The notes under the pieces: model-generated | What the model saw: the letters and a program-made list of their open reading frames with translations, nothing else | Databases searched by the model: none | Told to the model about the DNA's origin: nothing | NCBI RefSeq assembly: GCF_002845985.1 | Contig: NZ_PDFK01000002.1 | Coordinates: 496,001-560,000 of the forward strand | Direction of reading: 5' to 3' | DNA from: Lysinibacillus fusiformis | GTDB taxonomy: Bacteria > Bacillota > Bacilli > Bacillales_A > Planococcaceae | DNA: 64,000 bases | Program-made: the position numbers and the translations under genes | Shown: positions 56,278 through 64,000 of the stretch, piece by piece | How positions within the stretch are numbered: position 1 is the first letter of the stretch | How the letters are laid out: every line of letters starts with the position of its first letter

Positions 56278-57282
56278 TCAGTCCTTTGTTGGTTGTGGCG
56301 CTTGCTGCCAAATGTCTCGATTAAAGGAGGTTGTTTGGACAGTATTTAAAATTGTTTGAGCAGCCCGTATTTGCATATGCTTCATAGGAGAGGAAACTTT
56401 TCTCAACTGCTCTATCCATTCGTGGTAATTTCGACGATCAACAAAGCGAATCCCAAATGGTGCACCAGGATAATCAAAATAACCATTCCGAGTTAGCACA
56501 ACTTTACGGATAGGCATATCTATATTCTCTTGTTTAAATAATTGCGATAGCACCGATTCCATCCGCCCTAAATTAATTGTTGGATTCAGTACTTTAACGT
56601 CCTTAGTTCCCACTTTCTTCATCCAGAAGCGATCACTCCCACCTACATAGACAGCTTGATTTTCAGCTTCTAACACCGTAATACAAATACATTCTGTTGG
56701 TGACATGAGTACTACATCAAGCTCAATAGGGGCTTTTCTTATTTGTAGAATAGGATAATAAAACAACAAATAGTTATCTGGTAACGTTTGCAATAATGTA
56801 CGTAGTAAAGAGTCACGCATGAAACGAGGATCTACATATGATTTTTCACGTAATGTTGAACTAGCCCATTTCATTTGAAAATGGAAAAATTGATCGATAA
56901 ACATTCGTTTCAGCTCATGGATGGATTGTGGTGCAAACACAATTTTAGGTTCAAATGTGAGCGTCGTTTCTTCTTCTGGAATGGTATCTTCATCACTGAC
57001 AAGCTCGTTGGATATTTCTAGTTTTTCAACATCCTCAGTTGCTTCCTTTTGGCGGCCAGCAAAGATTTTTTTGAAGAAGGAAAACCGTTCCTTTTCTTCG
57101 AAGGCATTTGTTTCTGCCTCATTGTCGTCATGTTGCCATTCGCTTATATCCTCTCCCAATTCCCACTGACGCTTAATGCGCTCCCACTGACTTTTCTTTA
57201 AGCGCACAAATTGAGTTGGATATCTCGCTAAATCAATTTGATAGCGTGAAATATAATCTTGTAATTTCACCAATTGTGCCAT
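56278..57282 (-). CDS. ytlQ: YtlQ-like protein with a possible nuclease-fold domain
   Basis: 334 residues. N-terminal charged region with an acidic insert (about 50-110), then a domain with LLFYYPILQIRKAPIELDVVLMSPTECICITVLEAEN that recalls the beta-strand core of NERD/restriction-endonuclease folds (D...E), though the expected catalytic Lys is not clear. Located directly before ytlR, like ytlQ in B. subtilis. Function unknown; the fold suggestion is inference. Confidence 0.65.
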   Translation of the reverse strand: MAQLVKLQDYISRYQIDLARYPTQFVRLKKSQWERIKRQWELGEDISEWQHDDNEAETNAFEEKERFSFFKKIFAGRQKEATEDVEKLEISNELVSDEDTIPEEETTLTFEPKIVFAPQSIHELKRMFIDQFFHFQMKWASSTLREKSYVDPRFMRDSLLRTLLQTLPDNYLLFYYPILQIRKAPIELDVVLMSPTECICITVLEAENQAVYVGGSDRFWMKKVGTKDVKVLNPTINLGRMESVLSQLFKQENIDMPIRKVVLTRNGYFDYPGAPFGIRFVDRRNYHEWIEQLRKVSSPMKHMQIRAAQTILNTVQTTSFNRDIWQQAPQPTKD

Positions 57283-57716
57283 GTAAAGGTCACTCCATTC
57301 TTACTCACCATATCTATATTTCTTTTTATCTTGATTCAGCAATTGTTTTTTGTACTAAAAGCGTGTGTTCAAACGCTCGCTGAAATAGGGAGAACACTGT
57401 CAAAAAGCATCATGCCCTGAAGCAATGACGACGTGATCTACTCCATGTTGTCCCGAATTCCCCGACGAATGTTACAACCTTTAAGAGAAGATAATTAACT
57501 GCTCACACAACAGGATGACTTGAGGTTAACTTCTTACTTGCAGGCTTGAAAAAAATTTAGACACTATTACACCGAGACATCATGGATTACGATTGCTTTA
57601 GTAGAAAAAGAGGCAATTGTATACATTACATCGACATTTGTTCTACGAATTTCAATCTGTAAAATTATTCTTTCCTATCCTTTTTATTTTACATGACGAC
57701 ACTCAACATTACATCC
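57283..57716. other. Gene-free region between ytlQ and dat
   Basis: No ORF with both a start and a ribosome site was found on either strand. It presumably carries the ytlQ promoter near its left end. The middle (about 57370-57560) is less AT-rich than the neighbouring spacers and has short peptide-like stretches broken by stops, which might be gene decay; no family recognised. Confidence 0.5.
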
Positions 57717-57751
57717 ATAAAAAAGAGAACTATCCTTATTGGTAGTTCTCT
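57717..57751 (-). terminator. Terminator after dat
   Basis: AGAGAACTA and TAGTTCTCT form a 9-bp stem with a 10-base loop and six T on the minus strand. Confidence 0.88.
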
Positions 57752-57761
57752 AAATGTTTTT

Positions 57762-58616
57762 TTATTTTGTATTTGAAGAAAGTGGTAATTTCGCTTCAAA
57801 AGCTTGTTGCAATTGACGTGTCCATTCCCCTGGTACACCAGCACCAATTTGGTTTCCATCAACATCCACTACAGGCGTCACTTCAGAAGATACAGACGAA
57901 ACAATGATTTCATCCATCGTTAATAAATCAGCTTTTGTCATCGGCTCTTCCACGACAGGTAAATTAATTTCCTCTGCACATTTTAAAATGACTTGACGGG
58001 TAATGCCATTTAAAATGAAGTTATTCGCTGGATGTGTATAAAGCTTGCCGTCTTTAATACCATAAACATTCGCTGATGAGCATTCTGTCACGATATCCCC
58101 ACGATGTAATATCGCTTCATAGCAACCTTTTTCAGCAGCCTCTTGCTTTGCTAATACGGCACCAAGTAGGTTTAAAGATTTGATATCACAGCGTAACCAA
58201 CGAATATCCTCAACAAAAGTAGCCTTTACCCCTTTTTCAAAGTTTTCATATGCACGTTCACCCTCTTTAACATTACCAGTTAATACAGCTGGAACACTCG
58301 CATCTGGGAAAACATGATTACGGGCATTAGCACCACGTGTAATTTGGAAGTATACATGCCCTGTATCTAGATTATTTTTTTCAATTAGCTCATGTAATAA
58401 TTTGTGTAAAACGTCCTTTGTATAAGGAATAACAAGACGAATTTTTTCGGCGCTTGCATAGAAACGATCAATATGCTCTTGTGCTGTAAACATATTTCCG
58501 TTATAAACTTTGATTACCTCATAAATGCCGTCACCGAATTGATAACCTCGGTCTTCTGGAGATATCACAATCGATCCTTCTTCAACAATTTGATCATTCC
58601 ATAATGAATATGCCAT
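57762..58616 (-). CDS. dat: D-amino acid aminotransferase
   Basis: 284 residues. PLP-dependent transfer of amino groups between D-amino acids and 2-oxo acids, supplying D-Glu and other D-amino acids. Fold-type IV motifs: PEDRGYQFGDGIYEV near the N-terminus, PLP lysine K146 in CDIKSLN, and ECSSANVYGI. The N-terminus MAYSLWNDQIVEEGSI agrees with the B. sphaericus enzyme as I recall it. Follows pepV by 27 bases, same transcript. Confidence 0.96.
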   Translation of the reverse strand: MAYSLWNDQIVEEGSIVISPEDRGYQFGDGIYEVIKVYNGNMFTAQEHIDRFYASAEKIRLVIPYTKDVLHKLLHELIEKNNLDTGHVYFQITRGANARNHVFPDASVPAVLTGNVKEGERAYENFEKGVKATFVEDIRWLRCDIKSLNLLGAVLAKQEAAEKGCYEAILHRGDIVTECSSANVYGIKDGKLYTHPANNFILNGITRQVILKCAEEINLPVVEEPMTKADLLTMDEIIVSSVSSEVTPVVDVDGNQIGAGVPGEWTRQLQQAFEAKLPLSSNTK

Positions 58617-58643
58617 GTTTTGTTCATCCTTTTCGTCTTTGAG

Positions 58644-60050
58644 TTATTTTTTTCCTGCAAGTTCAACAATTGCTTCAGCATAAATTGCTGCAGCTTTAAC
58701 GAGATTTTCAACGACAACAAACTCATCTGCACGATGCGCTACATCTGGCTCTCCCGGAAACAGCATGCCAAATGCCACACCTTTTTTCATCACACGTGCA
58801 TACGTCCCACCACCTGTCGATAATAGAGGTGTTTCTCTATCACCCGTTTGACGTCTATAAATAGCTGCTAATGTTTGGATAAATGGATCATCTTCACTGA
58901 CATAATGCGGTTTGGAGTCGTCTTGAATATCTAGTGAGAACCCTTTTTCCACCGTTAAGCGTTGAGCCGCCGTTATTTTTTCATCGAATGGGTAGGACAC
59001 AGAATAGCGCATACTAATTACTAAACTGCCACCTTTATGAACATCATAGCTGACGATACCTGGATTTAATGTAGTTTTTCCTGACATTGCATCCTCAAAC
59101 TGTAGCGCAAGCTGATGGCCGTAATGATCCTGATAAAAAACATGTGCGATAAAGTCAACAAATTGTTTACTTGCCTCTGTCGTCAACTCTTGTTGTAAAA
59201 ATGCTGCAAGATAAACAGCTGCATTAACACCTTTTTCTGGTTCCATTGCATGGGCTGCTTTACCTTTGATAGTTATTATATAGCGAGAGTCCTCCATTAA
59301 TAAAGAGCCATCTAGCTGATTTTTGCTTAAAAATGTTTGAAAATTCTGTTCGAATGACTCGGAGACATGCTGAATTGTTGCTTTCGCAAAATCTGGTACC
59401 ATATTTGGGCGCTTTCCTGCATTAAATAGTAGTAGTTGTTCTTTCGTTGCATCACCTATTTTATTTTGAGAGAACACAAGCTCGGCAATGCCTTTTTCCG
59501 CATTGATGAGCGGGAAATCCGCATCTGGTGCAAAACCAATTGTCGGCATTTCCTCTTGTTTAAAATAGTGGTCGACACAGCGGAATCCTGTTTCTTCATC
59601 CGTACCAATAATCATTCGTACTCTTTTTTCTAATGGAATACCCGCTTCTTTCACAAGCTTCATAGCCATCCATGCCGCAATCGTAGGACCTTTATCGTCA
59701 ATCGCACCACGTGCATATAACTTACCGTCTGCTACTGTACCGCTGAATGGTGGGTATGTCCAGTCAGCTTCGTCTCCAATCGGTACAACATCAACATGAC
59801 ATAAAATACCAAGTAGTTCTTCACCTGAACCCATTTCAATATGCCCAGCATAATTATCAACATTTTTCGTTTGTAAGCCTTCGTTCTGACCTTTTGCTAG
59901 TAACCATTCAAGCGCTTGAAGTGGACCATCTCCAAATGGTACTTCAGTAGTTATTGTATCCTCATCAAGAACACTATTAATTTGCACAAGCTCCTGTAAC
60001 TCTTGTATCAATTCATCTTGCCTTTCTTTTGCAGCCTGTAACCAATCCAT
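58644..60050 (-). CDS. pepV: Dipeptidase PepV (M20 family)
   Basis: 468 residues from the ATG at 60050, 8 bases after AAGGAGG; an in-frame TTG upstream overlaps that site. Zinc aminopeptidase acting on dipeptides, including those with a D-amino acid in relatives. Metal and catalytic residues: H85 in LCHVDVVP, D118/D119 in GAIDDKG, E152/E153 in TDEETG. A lid domain occupies the middle. Pairing with dat suggests recycling of cell-wall or dietary D-amino acids. Confidence 0.92.
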   Translation of the reverse strand: MDWLQAAKERQDELIQELQELVQINSVLDEDTITTEVPFGDGPLQALEWLLAKGQNEGLQTKNVDNYAGHIEMGSGEELLGILCHVDVVPIGDEADWTYPPFSGTVADGKLYARGAIDDKGPTIAAWMAMKLVKEAGIPLEKRVRMIIGTDEETGFRCVDHYFKQEEMPTIGFAPDADFPLINAEKGIAELVFSQNKIGDATKEQLLLFNAGKRPNMVPDFAKATIQHVSESFEQNFQTFLSKNQLDGSLLMEDSRYIITIKGKAAHAMEPEKGVNAAVYLAAFLQQELTTEASKQFVDFIAHVFYQDHYGHQLALQFEDAMSGKTTLNPGIVSYDVHKGGSLVISMRYSVSYPFDEKITAAQRLTVEKGFSLDIQDDSKPHYVSEDDPFIQTLAAIYRRQTGDRETPLLSTGGGTYARVMKKGVAFGMLFPGEPDVAHRADEFVVVENLVKAAAIYAEAIVELAGKK

Positions 60051-60234
60051 ACCATATACCTCCTTCAAAGTATCAACATTATTCTACACCTTACAACATA
60101 TATGACAATCAGCTTTCTGACAACTATTTTCAGTAACTTCTACTGACACTACCACATATAGCATGTTTTTCACGTATTCCCACAAAATACAGTATAAAAT
60201 TTATATTTCAAATGTAAATTTCTCTTGCATTCAC

Positions 60235-60263
60235 TAGAAAATTAAGTAGTTTTTCTATATAAT
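60235..60263 (+). promoter_or_regulatory. Sigma-A promoter of ytzE
   Basis: TAGAAA (60235-60240) and a perfect TATAAT (60258-60263) with a 17-base spacer. Transcription would begin near 60270, about 138 bases before the ytzE start. Confidence 0.6.
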
Positions 60264-60269
60264 GAAGTT

Positions 60270-60407
60270 ATCAGAATAATTGTTCTGACTATAAAATTAG
60301 AAAAGGGGATGTCTAAGGCAGCTACTTATTAGCCTAAGTGCACTCCGCACATATTGTCGTCCGCTAGTCTTTGCCAAGAGAATTAAGATGAAGGAGTGGT
60401 TCATTTA
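60270..60407 (+). promoter_or_regulatory. Structured 5' leader of ytzE
   Basis: About 138 bases with hairpins TCAGAA/TTCTGA (60271-60288) and GTGC/GCAC around 60340-60352. It is richer in G+C than its surroundings. It does not match any riboswitch I know. A mini-frame ATGTCTAAGGC... ends after seven codons. Confidence 0.4.
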
Positions 60408-60629
60408 ATGAAACCAACTACTGATCGAATGCTTAATCGTATTAAAGACGTGTACATGTTTATTTTAGACAAAGGAACCGTGTCTACACAGGATTTAGTC
60501 GAAGAGTTTAGTATCACTCCTCGCACCGTTCAAAGAGATTTGAACGTGTTAGCCTTTAACGATTTGGTAATGAGTCCAAGTCGAGGCAAATGGACAACGA
60601 CGAAGAAAAAAGTAAAAATGACGTCTTAG
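60408..60629 (+). CDS. ytzE: Small DeoR-type helix-turn-helix protein YtzE
   Basis: 73 residues from the ATG at 60408 (AAGGAG 11 bases upstream). Consists only of a DeoR-like winged helix: ILDKGTVSTQDLVEEFSITPRTVQRDLNVLAFNDLV (about 17-52). The sugar-phosphate-binding sensor domain of DeoR proteins is absent, so how activity is controlled is unclear. B. subtilis YtzE has the same form. Targets unknown. Confidence 0.85.
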   Translation: MKPTTDRMLNRIKDVYMFILDKGTVSTQDLVEEFSITPRTVQRDLNVLAFNDLVMSPSRGKWTTTKKKVKMTS

Positions 60630-60664
60630 TTTTACGTTTTGTACGTAAAGCATTGTGTATGGAA

Positions 60665-60698
60665 AAAGAATGACCTTTCGTCGGGGTCATTCTTTTTT
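60665..60698 (+). terminator. Terminator after ytzE
   Basis: AAAGAATGACC and GGTCATTCTTT form an 11-bp stem around a 9-base loop, running into TTTTG. Confidence 0.9.
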
Positions 60699-60901
60699 GT
60701 CGTTATAAGCGTATTAGATTTTTTTATGGCTTATTGGAAGGGCCAGTCATTTCACTATTGTGCATTCAAAACATACCCTTTATGCTCCATACTTACAGAA
60801 AAATTTCCCTATGTGCTCCTTCAAGATTATTTTGACTATTTACAGTTGCTTAACAATCCGTTAAACTCGAAACATTCTAAATGTTGAGAGGAGGATTTTA
60901 T

Positions 60902-62071
60902 TTGAAATTGTCAACGTACTTTCATCCATTAGTTTGGATTATCTTAGGCGGAACAATATTTACACGTATTGCAAGCTTTATGGCAATGCCTTTTTTAGCT
61001 ATTTATCTACATAATGAAATTCAAGCCTCCCCTTTACAAATTGGGTTGACGATTGGAATTGCGCCACTTATTTCCACTATTGGTGGATTTTTTGGTGGTT
61101 ATCTAACAGATCGCTTTGGTCGAAAAAGTGTTATTTTACTAACGATTATTGTTTGGAGCCTTGTATTTTTCGGCTTTGCAACTGTTCATACCGTATGGCT
61201 CTTTGTCCTATTCAATGCCTTGAATGGTCTTTGTCGTTCATTTTTTGAACCTTCCACACAGGCATTAATGATTGATTTTACACCTGCTGATAAACGAAAA
61301 AGACTATTTTCGTTACGTTATACAGCCATTAATATTGCAGCGGTCATCGGCCCTATTATCGGTGTGTACATCTCACAGCTATCAAGTCCAAGTATCCCCT
61401 TTATGCTGACAGGTATTATGTATATCATTTATGCTGTATTTTTATTTTTCGTGTTAAACCGTTATCAAATGCAACAACCTAAAGCTGTCACTCAAACAAA
61501 AATACTAAGTACATTCACAATTTTATTAACAAATCGTGTACTACTTAGCTTTATTTTAGGTGCCATCCTAATCAATATAGGATACTCTCAATTTGATTCT
61601 ACATTACCACAAATCATTGAATTAAAAATCGAGGAAGGTGCGAAACTTTATTCGCTATTAATCTCTCTCAATGCAGCGGTTGTCTTATTATTACAATTAC
61701 CAATAAGCATTGTATCAGAGCGGTTCTCATCGTCCGCAACATTATTGGTAGGTATACTGTTCTTTGCAATTGGTCTATTTTTGTTCGGATTTTCCAATAA
61801 TTATACGCTCTATATCATCGCCATGATTATTTTTACAATAGGTGAGATTTTTGCCTTTCCAACAATGAATGTTATGATTGATGAAATTGCACCAGATACA
61901 CAAAAAGCAACTTATTTGGGCGCTGCGCAATTTAAAAATTTAGGCGGCTTTATTGGACCCATAATAGGTGGTTGGTTATTGACTCATTATATGAATGCTA
62001 TGTTTGCTGTCATCGCCATTCTTGTATTATGTAGTTGTTTCTTTTATAAATCCAAAACGACAACGCATTAA
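60902..62071 (+). CDS. MFS transporter, drug-efflux type
   Basis: 389 residues from a TTG at 60902, 7 bases after GAGAGGAGG; an ATG seven codons upstream lies before the ribosome site. Twelve hydrophobic segments and the MFS motif A GGYLTDRFGRKS (about 59-70). Similar in build to Bacillus YttB/YqjV-type multidrug efflux proteins; substrate unknown. Single gene between two terminators, with no adjacent regulator except ytzE. Confidence 0.85.
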   Translation: MKLSTYFHPLVWIILGGTIFTRIASFMAMPFLAIYLHNEIQASPLQIGLTIGIAPLISTIGGFFGGYLTDRFGRKSVILLTIIVWSLVFFGFATVHTVWLFVLFNALNGLCRSFFEPSTQALMIDFTPADKRKRLFSLRYTAINIAAVIGPIIGVYISQLSSPSIPFMLTGIMYIIYAVFLFFVLNRYQMQQPKAVTQTKILSTFTILLTNRVLLSFILGAILINIGYSQFDSTLPQIIELKIEEGAKLYSLLISLNAAVVLLLQLPISIVSERFSSSATLLVGILFFAIGLFLFGFSNNYTLYIIAMIIFTIGEIFAFPTMNVMIDEIAPDTQKATYLGAAQFKNLGGFIGPIIGGWLLTHYMNAMFAVIAILVLCSCFFYKSKTTTH

Positions 62072-62120
62072 AAAACGCTCCATTGCTATCATTGGTTAAT
62101 GATAGAATGGAGCGTTTTTT
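62069..62120. terminator. Bidirectional terminator between MFS and GGDEF genes
   Basis: AAAAAACGCTCCATT and AATGGAGCGTTTTTT (one mismatch) with inner CTATCATT/AATGATAG pairing: a stem of more than 20 bp touching the stop codons of both convergent genes. Confidence 0.93.
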
Positions 62121-63636
62121 AAATACTATAATCTTCGTCAGCAGCGACCTCAGCATAACTAGAATATTGATCTTTACCTGCATTTTTAGATTGATATAGT
62201 GCCTTATCCGCCCGTTCAAATAAGCTCATTTCTGTCTCTTCAGCATGATGATAAATGGCGCCACCCATGCTGACAGATAATACGGACCATTTTTCACTAG
62301 CATATCCCTCATATTTTACGGTTCTGATTTGAGTCAAAATGGCCTCTGCAATTTGTTCCATCTGTTGTTCTGTCGTATCGTACAAGACAATAGCAAATTC
62401 ATCTCCACCGAATCTCACGACAAAGCCATTGTTTTTCACTACATGCTTTAAAATCATGGCTGTTTCAATCAGGATACGATCCCCTTCCACATGCCCAAAT
62501 TGATCATTTACTTGCTTAAAATTATCCAAGTCGATTAACAACAAACCCGGTACATTCATTTTTCGTTTTTTTAATAAATTGTCAAACTTCCGAATATAGG
62601 TAGCACGATTATAGACACCCGTTAACGGATCGAATGTGGCAAGATAGATTGTTTTAGATAAAATTTTATTGATGACTAATAGCATAATAAATGCTGTTAG
62701 CAAGGCAATGGATAGTAAAATCCAAAATTGTTTTGTATTTTTTTGGAGCGCTTCTATTTTAGTAAAATTGACAAATTTCACATAAACAAGCCTTTTTGAA
62801 GACTCCCCTCTCACTGTCTCTGCTTCATAAGGCAAAAAAAGATGCGTTTCTATATAACCATGATGTAATGCTTTTTGAAATTCAACTGGCTCCATTTTTT
62901 TCTTCGCTAGCTCAAAATATTGCTGAAATTGTTTGGATTGATCTCGCACGGTGATCTTCTTCAATCTAGAATCATCAAAAAAAACTCCACCGGCGTTAAT
63001 GATTTGCACTTCTACTAAATCCTCGTATTTAGCAATTAAGGATTCTGCGGTTTTCTCAAAATTAAAGGTTTGAAAGACTGGATCATTCAGTAAGTCTATG
63101 CCTAACTCAAGCAGATATTTCTTATCATGCGTTGCCAAATAGCCGAACTTTCGGTATTCTCCTGTCGTTGTCGAAATATCTATTCCATCTGTATAAAACT
63201 CACCACTAGCACGCCGCTCATCCAATAATGCCGAAAAACGCTGACAGCAGCTCGAAAAATCCAAACCAATATCTTTCTCAAATGTCGTGTAAATCACCTT
63301 GTTGGATTGATCTACTATGTAAATATCCATACCATGCTTCTGTTTCTTCTGTTGCAAATCCCAAGTTTCAATAGCAGGATTTTTGCGATAATCGTTTTGT
63401 AATTTTCTAAGTTCCTGTTCCATATTATCTGACATATTTTTATCAAAATAAAAATGAGCATTATCGATCGTTTGCATATCTGTCAGAATATGATTTTCAA
63501 TTAATACTTTATTCATGGCCACTTGCTTCTCGATATCTGCCACTAGTATTTATCTGTTGACATATGAAATGACAGCAACGAGTATGACTGCAAAAGCTAT
63601 TAAAGATAGTAATAATTTTATACGCAGGTTCTTCAT
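62119..63636 (-). pseudogene. Membrane-anchored sensor diguanylate cyclase interrupted by a stop codon
   Basis: The natural start is the ATG at 63636 with GAGGAC 7 bases upstream. It encodes MKNLRIKLLLSLIAFAVILV..., a signal-anchor helix, but codon 29 (63552-63550) is TAA. The same frame then continues without a break to 62119. It gives an extracellular sensor region (cache-like, about 35-265), a second membrane helix (FWILLSIALLTAFIMLLVI, about 305), and a canonical GGDEF domain (FGGDEFAIV, no RxxD inhibitory site). A GTG at 63543 could restart, but that protein would lack the first helix and a good ribosome site. Probably a nonsense mutation (for example CAA to TAA); an intact gene would have about 505 codons. 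Confidence 0.85.
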
Positions 63637-63753
63637 ATATTTGTCCTCTACCTATTTTTACCATCATATTTTAAAAACTTTAGATAATGATAAGCTACAT
63701 GAGTACATCACAGTAACTCATTCATATTATACCGTTACTGTCATCATACTGTA

Positions 63754-63791
63754 TATAAAAAATCCCCGATGCTATAGTAGCACCGAGGATT
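63754..63791 (-). terminator. Terminator after the rsuA-type gene
   Basis: AATCCTCGGTGCTA pairs with TAGCATCGGGGATT on the minus strand, followed by TTTTTATAT. Confidence 0.9.
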
Positions 63792-63794
63792 GTG

Positions 63795-64000
63795 TTAATG
63801 ATTGTTTTGTAAGCTGGCTAGCTCTTCTGCAGTTAGTTCACGATATTCACCTAATGCCAGCTTATCATCTAGGTGAAGATTCCCCATAGACAACCGCTTT
63901 AAATACGTTACACGTTTACCCACAGCCTCAAACATTCGTTTCACCTGATGAAATTTGCCTTCCTGAATTGTCAGCTCTATTTCTGATTGCTGTGCAGATT
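63795..64000 (-). CDS. rsuA: RsuA-type 16S rRNA pseudouridine synthase, C-terminal end only
   Basis: 68 codons and a stop at 63797-63795 are visible; the 5' part lies beyond the right edge. The end reads LTIQEGKFHQVKRMFEAVGK, then YLKRLSMGNL and LGEYRELTAEEL, the conserved C-terminus of RsuA/RluB/E/F-type synthases that isomerise uridine in rRNA. 16S specificity (U516) is the likeliest by family; catalytic Asp is outside the window. Confidence 0.85.
   Translation of the reverse strand, partial: SAQQSEIELTIQEGKFHQVKRMFEAVGKRVTYLKRLSMGNLHLDDKLALGEYRELTAEELASLQNNH

Noticed and set aside
57590..57700. Membrane-peptide-like open stretch beginning WITIALVEKEAIVYI
   Set aside because: No start codon in frame after the preceding stop and no ribosome site.
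60639..60887. 82-codon plus-strand frame before the MFS gene
   Set aside because: Spans the ytzE terminator, no ribosome site, no recognisable family.
63515..63889. 124-codon plus-strand frame
   Set aside because: Antisense to the 5' end of the broken GGDEF gene and the end of the pseudouridine synthase gene; crosses a terminator.

Overview
The window is chromosomal DNA of an AT-rich, endospore-forming Firmicute, almost certainly Lysinibacillus (L. sphaericus/fusiformis group). An alpha/beta-type small acid-soluble spore protein shows spore formation. Gene order follows the ytxK-tpx-yteJ-sppA-ytcI-sspA-thiI-ezrA-hisJ-rpsD / tyrS / acsA-acuABC-ccpA-aroA-ytxGH-murC-sftA-ytpR-ytoP-ytnP-trmB-ytlR-pepV backbone of Bacillus subtilis. 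The D-amino acid aminotransferase closely matches the Bacillus (now Lysinibacillus) sphaericus enzyme as I remember it. Species assignment is inference; no database search was possible.

Layout. 1-5000: mostly minus strand; partial ytxK, tpx, the sppA-yteJ pair, and an acyl-CoA synthetase. 5100-7620: TPP riboswitch and the overlapping thiM-thiD-thiE operon. 7630-12720: sspA, iscS-thiI (cysteine desulfurase and tRNA 4-thiouridine/thiazole sulfur transfer), a GNAT protein and ezrA. 12880-17290: hisJ, a free-methionine-sulfoxide reductase, a GAF-GGDEF diguanylate cyclase and rpsD with a long S4-type leader. 17350-21930: accessory stretch with an MFS pump and MarR repressor sharing an identical palindromic operator, an iron alcohol dehydrogenase and a cytoplasmic BtuF-like protein. 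21940-26700: tyrS with a Tyr T-box, and a large class A PBP with a low-complexity tail. 27800-32150: argCJBD under a promoter with two ARG boxes. 32310-36830: acsA and divergent acuABC. 36899-39335: a 21-bp tandem repeat, ccpA and aroA. 39510-47793: an FtsA-like protein, ytxH, ytxG, murC and sftA with in-frame 36-bp repeats. 48055-57280: ytpQ-ytpR, a lipoprotein, a DUF84 NTPase, an M42 peptidase, a D-aspartate-ligase-like ATP-grasp enzyme, ytnP, trmB and ytlQ-ytlR. 57760-64000: pepV-dat, ytzE, an MFS pump, a GGDEF gene broken by a stop codon, and the C-terminal end of an RsuA-type pseudouridine synthase.

How it works together. Several blocks concern the cell envelope: the PBP, MurC, EzrA, FtsA-like protein, SftA, D-amino acid aminotransferase, and an ATP-grasp ligase that would fit the L-Lys-D-Asp cross-bridge known for L. 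sphaericus. A second theme is acetate metabolism and its control by reversible acetylation (AcsA, AcuA, AcuC) next to ccpA. Thiamine synthesis is set by the riboswitch, Tyr-tRNA synthetase by the T-box and arginine synthesis by ArgR/AhrC boxes. I found no prophage, insertion sequence, CRISPR array, tRNA or rRNA gene. No wholly new multi-gene system is evident. The best leads are the broken GGDEF receptor, the MarR/MFS regulon, the D-Asp-ligase-like gene, paired palindromes upstream of acsA, and two families of tandem repeats.
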